In this document: positions 33,870-46,349 of the stretch, piece by piece | How the letters are laid out: every line of letters starts with the position of its first letter | Numbering within the stretch: position 1 is the first letter of the stretch | Source of the DNA: Jaapia argillacea MUCL 33604 | Taxonomy: Eukaryota > Basidiomycota > Agaricomycetes > Jaapiales > Jaapiaceae | Reading direction: 5' to 3' | DNA length: 59,121 bases | NCBI GenBank assembly: GCA_000697665.1 | Contig: KL197769.1 | Span: forward strand, 79,615 to 138,735 | Made by a program: the position numbers and the translations under genes | The notes under the pieces: model-generated | Databases searched by the model: none | What the model was told of the DNA's origin: nothing | The model's input: only the letters and a program-made list of their open reading frames with translations

Positions 33870-36800
33870 GGTGGGGGAAGAGAGAGTACGGGCTGCCGAC
33901 GAGGTTGGGAACGAACAACTTGTGGAGATATATGTGCCGTTAATGATGGCTGAGAATAACTAAGAACTTGAATCCATGCGCACGCCATCACGAAGCCCAT
34001 AAGGGGACGATAACGATCACGGGAACGCGACGCGCATACACAGCGCGGTCATTGACGCCCTTTCCATGTCCTCCGTTCCTGTGCGTTCGAAAGGAATCGT
34101 CGACGAGTCGTTGTCGGAGTTGAGTCCGACGAATAAAGCAACATATTGGACTTGGTAGACTTTTCAGACTTACCTCGTACTTGGATGCTTCTGTCAGAAC
34201 TTCGACGACGACGTCCAAATCGCCTTTACCATCCTCAACAGCGAGCCCGGCAGTTTATGATCAGGTGTGTGTTTTTGTGGTTCAAGCGTTGATTAATTTT
34301 TTGGGTGAAGTGGAGTTTGCGGAGGCGAGATGGGAGACACCATGAGACAGATCATCTCGATGGTGCTCATCTATCTCCTTCTTTCAAGAGTGTTGTGATT
34401 AAACGATAGTCATCGATCAAGTTCTTATTCTAGTCTCCCTTGTCTCCCCTTCTTTTTTTTTGACATCGTCCGATACACCCATCTCACCCTTGCTACCACA
34501 GCGTCTGGTGGCGCACACCCCTCATGGCATGACCCCCTTCTTCTCATCAAAGCACGCCATTTCACGCAACGGTCAAAACCATAATTTGGCCCTTCAAACC
34601 TTTGCGAGAGGTGTCAACTTTATGGGTGTTCGAGCACCTAGCACCATGGACTACCCAGGATCAACCCCCCGCATCAACATTTCTCTCACTCAATACTGGT
34701 AACCAGAACTCCAACCCGAACTCCAACGGCGCATATAGTCGTTCAAACTCGAACATGGACTTGGGATTTGAAGAGTGGATGCGGGGAGCGATGGATGGAT
34801 GGATGGGTAGTCTGAGAGTGAGGTCGAGAGCGGGATATCTGGGTGGGATGGGACAGTCAGGACCTTGGAGAAATGGATAGATCGACTCTCAAGATATATC
34901 CTCACAATCTTCACCTTATCCACCACGATCGAGACCCCAGCCATCCACTCCTGCCCTCGTTCCCGAAATCACCTTATTCCTCGCACCTTCACGACTCCCC
35001 CATCAACACCACGACTTGATCCTCAAGTACCCTCACCTACCATGACACCCTCCAAGCCTCAACCATCGCATATACCCCCTTCAAACTTAAATTATGGCTG
35101 TTACAGGGCGACAGCTCCAACCTCTCAACCGAATGCATCCATACACAGAACAGACGACCGTAAGTCCTGGTAGCCATTCGGTCTATTCGCGAGGGTGAAG
35201 GGATTTGATGGTTTGTGCTGGTAGAGGGCTACAGTGCACATTGAATTGGGGACTCCATACGCCGACCTTTCTTCGCCACGCCCCATCACCTCCCTCTTGT
35301 CGTAGCCATCTACGGCAACTTTATATCGACCACGCCGTCTCCTATTGCAAAATCCACTATGCGTGATGATGTCTTCGCACTTGGCAACGCAAGCGCCGAC
35401 GCTTTCCGAAGGATCAGAGGAGTGGGCGCTTCAGTGTCAGTATTAGTTGAAACTGTATGTTATTCTGTCCCTCCACCTCTCATTCCCCACTTGCGCTGAT
35501 TGTTCCCGAATTGAAATGCTCACAATTTGTAGGGAAGTTTCATGATCCGCCTGATGTCATACACCTACACTCCTTCACTCACCTCGTCTTACTGGTAAAG
35601 ACAATACGACGCACTTGACGCATAGTGGACCTTTCGTCTTCTCCGGTAAGGACTGTTTAGTTGACCATCGGGATGCCGTCGCTCATGAAAATCACAAGTG
35701 ATGTGGGAGGAGCAGGAGTATCTACGCCGATCCTCGTTCACTGGGCCCAACGACCAGTTGTTGGCCTCCTAACATCGATCGGACATTACCCAAACATTGA
35801 AGATCTTCCATGTGCTTTTTGTGTTTGTTGGATTGATGACTGTTTTTTGTATGTTTGGGTGGTGTCGGGTCGCCGAACATCGATCATTGCACCCAGTGGT
35901 TAGTACCAAAGTGCGGGTAGTTATCAACGACCCCGTCAGACGTACGGCCAACTTCCATCTGTTGTCCGGCAAGCTCTAACACGTCTTCAAACCTTCTAGA
36001 CCCAGAATGACGTTGGTAATCCAAACCGAGACATCAATGAAATGGCCAACTATCTCTTCAAGTCGAGGAAAGCAACTGGATCGGTGTGCCTGACAATTGG
36101 ACTCGCCTGATACACTGTTGTTTCATCCGAGTCCTAGTTCCGGCGTCCAACGCTTACAACCGACTCGTATTAGATGCGGGACCCGGTATGAAGACTGGGT
36201 TTGTCTTTAGCGTGAAAATTCGAGGTCAGCAAAACGACAGAGGACGTATCTTGGGATACGGAGGCTCTCACAAGAGGGGGTGAGCTATAGCATCCCAGTC
36301 TTACGACGGTTCCTTTGCACAAGAATTAGTTCCCACGCCCCGCGCAGTAAATCAGGCGCGCGCTGTACAAACTCAACCGCGCTGTATTAGATGCACCTGA
36401 AATTCTTGAAGCCTCCATCGTCCGGGACACTGCTGGCCTTTTGGGTGGTCAATTTAGACCGATAACCTTTCTTGAACTCGAATTAAATAGGTGTCTTATA
36501 GTTCATAGGTAATTGTGAATGGACGGCTTCTGTCGGGAATTGCCGGATATCCCAGATATGGAAATGTCATGCCTATCTTCGGAAGTTCAATTTATGACCG
36601 AAGTCGCCGAACCATTCTCACGATCTCTTGTCTCGTCTGCCTCCCCCAAGCCCAATGTTTCGACGTCGATGCTCGTCCCTGCTTGCATACGGACCTATCA
36701 TCTCTTATCAATCGCGTTTTCCTTTAGTTTCTCTGATATGACACACACTCATCGCCCTCCCGGTTTGGATAGTGCACGGAGCATTGTGTTTGTTCAGACG

Positions 36801-36920
36801 AAGTTGGAATAGCAGGAGATTTGTACTGGTATCACTTAACTAACCTGGTAAGTCGCATTCTATCTCCTTTTAAGAGACCCCTAGCTCCTACTAACTTATT
36901 CTCCCCAGCTCCATTCACCC
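33870..36920. other. 3 kb with no supported gene
   Basis: The left end is the ABC gene's upstream region. Two weak hints were not accepted as genes: plus frame 34602-34880, ending in a GLY/ARG-rich peptide, and a possible exon pair at 35357-35602 (MRDDVFALGNASADAF, then a 79 bp intron and GSFMIRLMSYTYTP), which leads nowhere convincing. The rest has short, mixed frames and looks like decayed or non-coding DNA. Confidence 0.45.
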
Positions 36921-36929
36921 CAGAACCAC

Positions 36930-37195
36930 TCACCCCATCCATCCATCCACCTTCTCCCCCTCCCCTTCTCCCCCTCCCCTTCTCCCCCTCCCCCCCTCCT
37001 CTTCCTTTCCCCCATCCTATCCCACCACCTCCTCTCCATCTTCTCCACCCCACCCCTCCCTCATCCCCATCCCCATCCCCTCACCCATCTACATCCCCAT
37101 CCCCTCCCTCATCCCCATCCCCATCCCCTCACTCATCTACATCCCCATCCCCTCCCTCATCCCCATCCAGATCTCCTTCATCCCCCCCTCATCCA
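36930..37195. repeat. Pyrimidine-rich minisatellite
   Basis: Roughly 265 bp with almost only C and T plus scattered A on the plus strand. The left part repeats CTTCTCCCCCTCCC-type units. The right part repeats CATCCCCATCCCCTCCCTCAT-like units of about 36 bp, two and a half times. A plus frame through it codes for a Pro/Ser-only peptide, which I treat as an artefact. Its strand bias is extreme and could favour triplex or unusual structures. Confidence 0.8.
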
Positions 37196-39584
37196 TCCAA
37201 TTATCTGTCTATTAATTCCAGGGATTATATGTAACCTGGTGGCATAGATGTCATGTTATTATTAATTCCGACTTTATACACCTCTATTTAACTCGAATTT
37301 AAGAGAGATTATCGGCCTGAATTGACCACAAGGGTCAGCAGCGTCTCGGGGGATGAGACTTCAAGAATTTCATGTGTATCTGACACAGCGTGGTTGGGGT
37401 TCGTACAGCGCGCGCGGCTTTTATTACGCGGGGCGCGGAAACTATTTTTTGTGCAAAGGAACCGTCATACAGTCTCGATACATGCAGGGGAATGTTTGAA
37501 CGTGCGTGAGTTGTGACACATGTCACCCCTCGCGTCACCCCATTACGGATTTCCATCGGAACACTCGCACTGTGCCACACTGCCGATGCTAGCTGTGGTG
37601 CTCTATGGGCGCCCATTCCCAGTGTCCATTCGCTCCTGGTCTCTCTTGTTCGGGCTATCTCCATCGAGGTCTTCAAGTTCCCATCTGCCTCACTTCACAT
37701 CCGCATCTCAACACCATCTAGGCTGGTGACGATATTTTTCATTAGAAAGTATGGCATAGGGCCCCTTTGCGTCGTCTGTTCCCGCCAGCATAGCATCCAT
37801 TTCACCTTTCTATTCGTTATTCAATCCACTACCAGCTATGGCCACCGAAAATGTGACCCAGCACGCGGCATCGTCGGGCTCTACTGGAAGGCGTCCTGAC
37901 TCCGTATACACAGGTCCTACACAGCTCAAAAATCGCTGTCGAGCACTTCAAACACCGCCGACCATTTCCCCGTGCAAATGCGAAGTACTACCAGCTAATA
38001 CCCGACGCAGGTTCAATTTAAACCCGGTAAGAAAGTTCCCACTGCCGTTACTGCTTCACGGGACCTCAGCTTCTTGTACCTGAGTGTCCAAGTTTGTCGA
38101 ACCTACTTTCGCATAAGTTGATTGACCTCCCTGAACATATGTTCTTCATTTAGTGATCATCCTTCGGTTACGGCACCGTGCACTCATGCTGTCATGACGT
38201 ATGGACGCAATTCGGGGCTATCCCACGTTGCCCCTGCCCTTGTATGGTATAGAAATCCGCGTGTTCATCCGGTTAGCCCTCACTTTTTGTTATCTCGTAC
38301 AATGGCTTATACCGACTGACGGACTTTCTAGAACACCGACGTCTGCCGAAGATGTCTCTGTTGTGAAAGAGTGGCCCGAATGCAGGGATACCAAGTAACG
38401 ATGACCCCGACCGGAGTTGAAGATGCGCTCTTCTCAAATGGAATACGGTGGAACCTGATGAGTTATACTTTGTAATGTGTTGGCAGCTAATGTGTGGGAG
38501 GAGGTAGGCCTGTGACCGGCTGGGATTTCTGGTACAGTGTCGTATAATGATTCTATTCTTGTTGGTCCCAGAGACCAGGTCATTCGGCGATCACCAGCGA
38601 CATCTACACTTGTCCCAAGGTAAGTTTGCTTGCCCTTCTATATGCCGGCCTCTTTGATTCCCTCAAGCATTTAGAAGCAACCGCTTGATCCCCCTGCTGG
38701 ATTTTGCACTTGCTTGTTTTGATGCTCGCATTTACTTCGGCAACCCGCTGACAATGCACAGTTAACAAACATGTCACCTGTGGTCAGCGACACACGACAT
38801 TATCTCACCGTTGAATTGGATGACTTGTTCACAGTAATGCTCTCGTATCTACTCTGAATAACCCCGCTTACTCATACTCCGATAGATCTTGTCCAAATCC
38901 GATGAAGCTCTTACAACGAACTTCCTCAGTATACGAATGTCGTTGAACTACTCGAACATAGCGAAAACTTTTGGCTCGAGTTCGGAGCTCCGGATCCCAT
39001 TCCTCGCGTCATTCATACGCCGGTCTGCTGCATACCAAGAAGTGTTTTTGGGATACGCGAGATGGCACATGGGTGATTGCTCGTCTCATCAAACTCCCGC
39101 ATCATATCCATTCTCAACATGCCTCCAGGCCAAATTTTTTTTACTGCTTTAAGGCGCAGTTAGAGAAACGGCGAAGTAGAGACTGCTCGTCATCCCGTTA
39201 CCAAACAATACAAAGCTCGTGTCGTTTCCCCACTAATGCCAGGCACGATGTCAAGCCCTTGTAGCCACCTCCAAGATTGCGTCCTTCTTTCCCTGAAGGG
39301 AGCTGAGCTGCTACCCTGAGGTCTACAAATTCTCGTTTTGTCGTTTTGGATTGGGCCATCGGATTGCCTAACGTCATCGAACCCCATGCGCTGACTTCTC
39401 GCTTGCGAGGCCGTCATCCTTCAAATTGTTTATTCCATGGTGAGTTACCTTTGTACTCTTGACGATCCCAGCGTCCCTTCATTTCAATTGTAGCGTCAAT
39501 GAGAATTTTTCATGGTTTCGTTAGCTGTTGACGTCCTCCTCCTCGTAAATCCCAGTCAACCGTTCACCTCGGGCCGACCAGCTG

Positions 39585-39590
39585 TATAAA
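39585..39590 (+). promoter_or_regulatory. TATA box of secreted-peptide copy 1
   Basis: TATAAA in GCTGTATAAAAGAGCGTCCTG, about 95 bp before the ATG. The same element stands at the same distance in all four copies, preceded by the conserved CTCGGGCCGACCAG. Confidence 0.7.
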
Positions 39591-39683
39591 AGAGCGTCCT
39601 GAAACCTCAACACTCATCTCCATCAACCCAACTACCAACCACCAGCGCACCAATCCCTCCCTTCATCACCCCTCTCTGCCAAA

Positions 39684-40125
39684 ATGCGCTTCGCTTTCTT
39701 CACCCTCGCCCTCGCTGCTGCCGCCAACGCAGCCACGACACCAGAGACTCGCCAATTGCCAGGCTGTAACGCCGTCAGTTCGTATCATCCTCTACTTCTT
39801 CTCACTATTCTTCGACATTTGCTCACATCATGTATGCGTAGCGTGCATCCTGGAGCTCGCGTTGACTGTCCCTGCCTGCGTAGGCGTGGTTACTGGCGGC
39901 GAGATCACGAGTCAGTCTATTCATCTTCCCTGTTCGATCATAATCTCATCCTTGATTTAAAGATCCAACAGCTGCACTTTTATGCCTTACTGTCGCCGCT
40001 CTTGAGGGCGTTTCGGTCAGTTATTGTGCCCTTCCTTTTATCATGACTGACCGCGTGTCCAGACGGTTGACTGCACCCTGGCCTGCTTGGAAGGTCTTGT
40101 GGGTGGTGGCATTGGTGGTCTCTAG
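39684..40125 (+). CDS. Small secreted six-cysteine peptide, copy 1
   Basis: Four exons, 39684-39777, 39842-39910, 39963-40015 and 40063-40125 (92 aa), with introns of 47-64 bp. Signal peptide MRFAFFTLALAAAANA. The mature peptide has cysteines at 28, 33, 44, 62, 76 and 80, spaced C-4-C-10-C-17-C-13-C-3-C, and ends in a Gly-rich VGGGIGGL. The Cys layout and the DP..CL segment recall fungal calcium-binding-protein-like (CBP1-type) secreted peptides; this is a pattern resemblance only. It diverges most from the other copies (TTPETRQLPGCNA; NPTAALLCLTVAALEG) but is open and spliceable. Likely secreted; function unknown. Confidence 0.78.
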
Positions 40126-42719
40126 ATTCCAGAGCAATGGTTCAACCCGTAGATCCCTGGGAGCGTCCGACTGCTCTATCTTATAGAAGTCATTTTTTAA
40201 GATGGAATGAAATGCAGTCGGGATTTTTTTATGAGCAGCATGCCGAGGCGAACCGTATGATATATCAAGGGGACGCCAGGTATCTGGATGCGGCTGCAAG
40301 CACACTAACGTGTCGCCGGCGAAGGCTTCTTGGCACTCAAGGAAAAAATCGAACCGATGAGAACAAAGGTAGCAGGATAACAAAACCAACGATATCCAAC
40401 TGCGGGTCAACCACCAATCAATAACTGGGGGAAATCCTGCTCATTTATTTGAAGCGCACATATTTACCAAGAAAGACCAGGTAACCGCCAGAGTCAACCT
40501 ACAAGTTACGCAATTAGGTACAACCAGAAGGAGCGGAACACGGCTTACCTGGCCCAAATGGACGAAAACTACGAAAGGAGAGTCAATGAGATGGACGGCT
40601 ATCTGTTCGAGTGGAGGAAAGAGACTGGACCGACGGGTTGGCAATTTAACCCAGTTAGTCTACCGTAGTTCTATCTGAGCCTAAGGTCGGAATGACGGTC
40701 ACAGCTTATACTGGGAAGAGTAGTCCGTTGAAAGGCGATCATCAGAGGCATACTCAAGGATAACTGGAAGTGGACCTGCTTACGGAACACCCGCCGTGCC
40801 AGCGCCGACTGCACTCATTACCGAGATTGTTCGCAACGGGGACGTCAATGTTCGTCTCTTTTGCCAGTCTCCTTCATCACAGAAATGCCTGGTGGTGGAT
40901 TCCAGCTGGGTGTTCACTAGCATGGAAAACAGAGGAATGACCAAAATCTACTTTGGCTGTAAACCAGGCCACAGAATGCTTTGGATACAGTGTGGCGAAG
41001 GTGAACGTTGCGGTGAACATTCACGAACGGTGACTCCAACACGTTGTCTGAAGTTGTGACATCCCTTTACTGTGTGACACTACGTCTTGACTCGCCTTGC
41101 GAGATCTTGCTCTCACCTTTTGTACGACACATTCATCTCTCTTGCTCTGGTTATATTATCCACATCACCAAGCACCTGTTCTGAGTCCTGACTCACTTCG
41201 CGTGAGTATCGGACTACCTGGACCGTAACAATACTGCTACAGGAACAGTATGTTCTGTATGGCATGGAACCCACCTCCTTCTGCTCCCGCGAGTATGTAC
41301 GTACGCCCATCCCATCTTCCAATTGTTGAATTTGAATCAGATTCAGCCTATGGCAAGGCTCTGCTCGAAACCAACCGAAAACACGTCCTAGCAATACAAC
41401 ATCATCGGGACGGTTCAGGGAACTGAGGTGCCCGATCCACTCTGTAGAGTCGCCAAAACCGCGCGATCAATGTTATCGGTCTCAGATTAACAGTGCAAAT
41501 AACAAGTAGCACCAGAGGTTCGACTTTTGCAAAAGTTCCCACTGCCGTTACCCGCCCACGGGACCTCAATGTATTGTGCCTGAGTTAGTCCGAACCTCGT
41601 TTCACATGAGTTGATTGACCTTCCTGCAGATGTTATTCTTTCAGCGATAATAGCTCAGTTACGAGACCGCGCACTCGTGCTGTCATGGCAGATGAATACG
41701 TTATTTGGGTTCGGAGTCCCACGTTAGCCCTGTCAGTGTACGGTACAGAAATGCAAGTATTTGGAGCATCCCGACTTCATCCGGTCAGTCTTGATTCTTG
41801 GGATTTCATACCATTTCTGACAGTGAAGGTTCGATGTTGGATCATGGCGGTTCGTATTTGGCTGAGGTGTTCATACTGCGAATGGAGTAACCCAGATGCA
41901 GGATATGACAGGCCACATGTATTCTGACCAACAACAAAGAACTGCCTTTTCTCGAAGAAGGGACGACGCTGGGACCTGATGAGTTCTAGATTGCTACTCG
42001 CGCTGGCGGCTGATGTGAGTGAGGAAATTGGCCCGTGAGCGACTGGCAATTTCAGTTCCACTGTGACGATGCTATTGTTGAGACTCTCGAAGGTTCAGGC
42101 AATTACGGCGATCACCAGTCTTTTATCCCAAGAGTAGGAAGCTCTGGGAATCTTTCCAAAGTGAGTCTGCTTTCTCTGCTATTCGCCGGCCTCGCTCAAT
42201 TGACATTCCCTCCAGCATCAGAAGCAGTCGTTTGATCCCCTCGCTGGAATTCTGAACTTGCTTATTTTGATTCTCGTGCTTACCTCGGTGACCTGCTGAC
42301 AATGCAAGCCGTCAACTCAACCTTGGCACCCGTGGTCAACGATAGGAAGTTATCTCGCCCTTGATTACAACGGCTTGCTCCCAGTGAGGCTCTGGCAACT
42401 CTTCTATTTTGAATAAGCTGCTTATCTCAAGAAGTAATTTGCGTTGGTCTGGTGGGTGTGAGCTACACGAGGTCACATTTGGTGAGTATTCCCTTGCCAT
42501 CCTCATCAAACTGCATCCTCTGCTCACAACAATCCCTACAGAGAACATGGTTTGAATGTCTTCACAACTTGTAGTTAGTGAAATGGGGAAGTAGGGTCCG
42601 TTCGTCATACCTCTACCAAGAATCCTTTCAATTTCACGCCGCTTCTCAGCGAAGGTCATGCACAGTCTCCAGTACTTCTAACGAGAATACTCCCACGATC
42701 TCGTGCTTCTCTCCCTCAC

Positions 42720-42870
42720 GTGGGCTGAGCTGCTAACCAACGTCTACAAATTCAAACCTCTTCATTTAGGATCGGGAAATTGGATAGCCCAACGTCCTTC
42801 AGCCTCCATGTGCCGCCGACTTCTCACTCGCAAGGATGTCCTCCTTCGAAATTGTAAAGATTCCCTGGTG
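42720..42870 (+). pseudogene. Decayed coding exon repeated in each array unit
   Basis: A frame reading AELLTNVYKFKPLHLGSGNW, then IAQRPSASMCRRLLTRKD, runs into a GT donor (GGTGAGTTAACTTTGTACTC). The same segment recurs in unit 3 (45480-45640; with VKRWEESYKS upstream at about 45391), in unit 4 (about 48085-48345) and, badly broken, in unit 1 (39285-39440). Frames upstream are interrupted in every unit. I do not recognise the family; it appears to be a second gene that once belonged to the unit and has decayed. Confidence 0.5.
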
Positions 42871-43011
42871 AGTTAACTTTGTACTCTTGAAAATCTCATC
42901 ATCCATTCATTTGAATTGTAGCATTCACTTTGTCGTCCACAAGTTCGTTCGCAGTGGACGTCCTCCTCCTCGTAACTCCCAGCCATCCGTTCAGCTCGGG
43001 CCGACCAGTCG

Positions 43012-43017
43012 TATAAA
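43012..43017 (+). promoter_or_regulatory. TATA box of secreted-peptide copy 2
   Basis: TATAAA in CAGTCGTATAAAGAGCATCC, 98 bp before the ATG at 43110; same position as in the other copies. Confidence 0.7.
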
Positions 43018-43109
43018 GAGCATCCCGAAATTTAAACCCCATCTCCATCGACTCGACAACAAAACAACCAGCCCACCAATCTCCCCTCCAAAACAACCTC
43101 TTTACCAAA

Positions 43110-43573
43110 ATGCGCTTTGCCTTCATCACCCTCGCCCTCGCAGCCGCCGCCAATGCAGCGGTGACCCCACAACCCCGTCAGATCCTCGGTTGTGACCTCG
43201 TCAGTTCGTATCGTTCTCCGCTCCCTGTCCCTGTGTTCCTGCGTTCACTAACATGATCTATGTGCAGCTTGCATCCTCGAGCTCGCTTTAACCATCCCCG
43301 TTTGTGTAGGCGTAGTTTCTGGAGGCGTCATCACTGGTCAGTTCACGGATCGTCACCGCAGATCATATTCTGACCCTTCCCACGAAGACCCACTCGGAGA
43401 GGTTGCTTGTCTCACTGATGCGGTTACTGAGCTTAGCTCCCCCGGTTCGGTTAGTCCTTGCGCTCTCCTCCTTCAATTATGACTGATGGCCTGTCTAGGC
43501 GGTTGGCTGCACCCTGGCTTGCGTGGAAAGCCTTTTGGATGATGTTCTGGGCGGCGTCGTTGGGGGTCTCTAA
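43110..43573 (+). CDS. Small secreted six-cysteine peptide, copy 2
   Basis: Exons 43110-43203, 43268-43336, 43388-43449 and 43499-43573 (99 aa). Signal peptide MRFAFITLALAAAANA, then AVTPQPRQILGCDLV. Cysteines at 28, 33, 44, 62, 79 and 83. The middle reads DPLGEVACLTDAVTELSSPG and the end VLGGVVGGL. Exon phases are identical to copies 1, 3 and 4. The predicted product is a ~83-residue mature secreted peptide with three possible disulfides. The plus-strand context (TATA, short 5' leader with CATCTCCATCGACTCGACAA) points to an ordinary expressed gene. Possible roles (adhesion, ion binding, signalling, antagonism) cannot be told apart from sequence. Confidence 0.8.
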
Positions 43574-45309
43574 ATTCTCGAGTCGTCGGTGAACCCGTAG
43601 ATTCAAACGCGTTCGAGCGCTTTCCTGGCTTTGTCTTGTGTAGTATTTTTCCGAGATGGAATACGATGCACTTGGGTTTACCGCCGTTGACAGTCAGAGG
43701 CATGCTTGATCAGCGTGTTACGCACGTTGTGACATGCATTCACCGCGTCACGCTGCCAGTGAATCGAAGTGTCATCAACTTCTTTGCGGGAGACGTTGTT
43801 CCACGTCTACGTTTGTTTCACGTCTCTCTGGCTGAGACTATCCTATCATCATCATCCAGCTCCCAGGTCACTGTGGCTGTAATGATACCCGTCTACGAGA
43901 AGTATGGCATATAACCCATCCGCCGAGTCCGAGTCTAGTTCCTCTGTTCCCGCGAGTATGTACATACACCTGTCTCGGGCCTATATTTCCATTGATGGAG
44001 TTGAGTTGGCAGATTCTAGATATGGATCTAAGGTTATCCTTGATATTAAGTCGACATAGCACTCGGCGTTATCGCGGTACTGGAGTGAGGTCTCCTTCCT
44101 GACTCCGAGTCACTGTAGAGGCCCGACACCGCACAGTTATCGCTATCGGGCGACACCCCTCCATCTTCTAACCGTGTAAATGATGACTGGTATCAGCTGG
44201 AGGTTCAGCTTTTGTGAAAATTCCCACTGCCGTTACTAGCTCACAAGACCTCAACTATCGTACCTGAGGTTTCCAAGTCTGTCCGAACTTACATTCACAT
44301 AAGCTTATTGACCTCCCTGAAGATATTCCCTGAACCGCGAACATGCTGTCATAACAGATGGACGTGGATCTTGGGTTCGAAGTCCCAGGTTGTCCTGTCA
44401 TGGTAGAAATGCAATTATTTGGAGCGCACCCGAGTTTATCCGGTCAGTCCTGACTCGTTACGACTTCGTACACTTGCTCAAACTGAGGTTAAGATATTGG
44501 AAAATAGAGATGTTCACACTTCGCGAATGTGTTCCTGTGGCGCTGGATATGGTCAGGCAACACAGGTTCTGACCAACGTTGAAGGAGTGTAGCAGGGAAG
44601 GCGCTAAGACCTAATGAGTCGCAAATTGCTGATGCGCTGGAGACTGATGTGAGTGAGGAAGTTTGGCAGTGGCCGACTGGTATTTCCGGTCCCAGTATCT
44701 TATGACGATGCCATTGGAGAAAATTCCAGAGGCCAGGCCATTACGGCGATCACCAGGAAGAGTTGGCATTTTATCCCAAGAGAAGGAAGCTCTGGGAATC
44801 TTTCCAAAGCAAGTCCGCTTTCTCTTCTATTTACCGGCCTCGCTCAATTTACGATGCCCTCAAGTACTCAGAAGCAATCATTTGATGCCCGCGCTGTAGT
44901 TCTGAACTTGCAGGTTATGGTGCTCGCATTTACTTCGGTAATTCGCTGACAATTCAAGCACATGTGGTCAACGACACGACGTTATGTCGCCTGTGAATCA
45001 AAAGACCTGTGCTCAGCGAGACTCTTGTCTCGACTCAGGATAACCCCGTTTTTTCAATCTCCGGTACATCTTTTCGGATCCAGGGATGACATTCGAATGC
45101 GAACGTCACTGAACTACTTGAATTCATTAAGAAATCGCTGGCTCGGGGTCGAGACTCTCCAAATCTCCTTCTGCACGCCGTCCATATTGTTGCACATGTT
45201 GGCCTGCTTCCTTGCAAGAAGCATTTTGCGTTGGTCTGGTGAGTGTGAAGTACGCGAGATCGCCGCTGGTGTCTGTCTCGTCACACTGTGTCCTCGTAGC
45301 AGTTCACTG

Positions 45310-45645
45310 CTTGGCCTCCAAACGAAACGCATAGCATAGGTGGAGAAATTAAGAGGCAGAGCCTATGCAACACCCCTTGTCAAACGCTGGGAAGAATCAT
45401 ATAAATCTCAACTGTTTCCCCACCAAGGCCAGGCACAATCCCGAATTCTTCTAACTAGAACACCCCCACGACCTCATGCTTCCTTCCTCCACACGCGCTG
45501 AACTGCTAACCAACGTCTACAAATTCCAATCTCTTCATTTAGGATCGGGAAATTGGATAGCCCAACGTCCGTCAGCCTGTATGCACCGCCGACTTCTCAC
45601 TCGCGAGGCCAACGACCTTCGAAATTGCTGGGATTCTCTGGTGAG
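45310..45645 (+). pseudogene. Decayed companion gene segment, unit 3
   Basis: The longest surviving version of the companion segment. One frame runs from about 45352 to the GT donor at ~45642: LRGRAYATPLVKRWEESYKS, then AQSRILLTRTPPRPHAS, AELLTNVYKFQSLHLGSGNW and RRLLTREANDLRNCW. A following exon reads RLIFFSQIRQ. Upstream frames contain stops. Coding in appearance, family unknown. Confidence 0.5.
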
Positions 45646-45784
45646 TTAACTTTGTACTCTTGACAATCTCATAGTCCGTTCATTTGAATTGTAGCGTCTG
45701 ATATTTTTTTCGCAAATTCGTCAGCCGTGGACTTCCTCCTCCTCGTAACTCCCATCTAACTGTTCCCCTCGGGCCGACCAGTCG

Positions 45785-45790
45785 TATAAA
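45785..45790 (+). promoter_or_regulatory. TATA box of secreted-peptide copy 3
   Basis: TATAAA in CAGTCGTATAAAGAGCATCC, 99 bp before the ATG; conserved in all units. Confidence 0.7.
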
Positions 45791-45883
45791 GAGCATCCTG
45801 AAATCTCAACCCTCATCTCCATCGACCTGACAACAACAAAACCAGCCAACCGATCCCCCCTCCGAAAAAAACTCTTTACCAAA

Positions 45884-46349
45884 ATGCGCTTTGCCTTCAT
45901 CACCCTCGCCCTCGCCGCTGCCGCCAATGCAGCAGTGACCCCACAACCCCGTCAGATCCTGGGTTGTGACCTCGTCAGTTCGTATCGTTCTTCGTTCCCT
46001 CTCCCTGTGCTCCTACATTTACTCACATGATCTACGCGCAGCTTGCGTCCTCGAGCTCGCCTTAACCGTCCCTGCTTGCGTGGGCATTGTTTCTGGCGGC
46101 GTCATTACTGGTCGGTTCACGAATCGTCTCCGCTAGATCATATTCTGATGCTTGTCACGAAGATCCACTCGGAGAGGTTGCTTGCCTTACCGACGCGGTT
46201 ACTGAGCTTAGCTCCCCCGGTTCGGTTAGTCCTTGTGTTCTCCTCTCTCAATCATAGCTGATGGCCTGCCTTAGGCGGTTGGTTGCACCCTGGCTTGCGT
46301 GGAAAGCCTTTTGGAAGGTCTTCTCGGTGGCGTTGTTGGGGGTCTCTAA
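45884..46349 (+). CDS. Small secreted six-cysteine peptide, copy 3
   Basis: Exons 45884-45977, 46042-46110, 46163-46224 and 46275-46349 (99 aa). Same signal peptide as copy 2 and the same six-cysteine spacing; the second exon reads CVLELALTVPACVGIVSGG and the C-terminus GLLGGVVGGL. One intron donor is GTCGGT where other copies have GTCAGT, still a usable site. Coding sequence is nearly identical to copy 2 and, where visible, to copy 4. Secreted, function unknown. Confidence 0.8.

Larger units (their letters stand above)
37500..41050 (+). repeat. Array unit 1 (secreted-peptide array)
   Basis: First of four head-to-tail units. Shared landmarks in order: a GTTGTGACA...GCGTCAC block (37513), ATGGCAT...TGTTCCCGC (37750-37790), TTCCCACTGCCGTTACT (38035), GATTGACCTCCCTGA, GGCGATCACCAG (38587), a decayed coding segment (39170-39440), a TATA box and the peptide gene (39684). 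It is the most divergent unit and carries about 900 bp of extra sequence after the gene (40130-41050), in which I see no gene. Confidence 0.7.
41050..43720 (+). repeat. Array unit 2
   Basis: Landmarks as in unit 1: GTTGTGACA (41055), CCGCGAGTATGTACG (41288), TTCCCACTGCCGTTAC (41537), GGCGATCACCAG (42107), TCTGGGAATCTTTCCAAA (42151), decayed coding exon (42720-42870), TATA (43012) and the gene at 43110. It is about 2.7 kb long, as are units 3 and 4. Outside the peptide gene it is strongly diverged from unit 3, whereas the gene itself is well conserved. Confidence 0.75.

Noticed and set aside
34602-34880. Plus frame ending in a Gly/Arg-rich peptide
   Set aside because: No homologous pattern, no upstream exon that fits; could be the end of an unknown gene but not supportable.
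35357-35602. Possible two-exon start of a gene (MRDDVFALGNASADAF)
   Set aside because: Downstream exons need introns that are too short; no family recognised.
36821-37234. 137-codon Pro/Ser-rich plus frame
   Set aside because: It is the translation of the pyrimidine satellite.
44365-44395. GGGTTCGAAGTCCCAGG resembling a tRNA T-arm, also present in unit 4
   Set aside because: Loop size is off by one and no D-arm, anticodon arm or acceptor stem lies around it; it is part of the array repeat.
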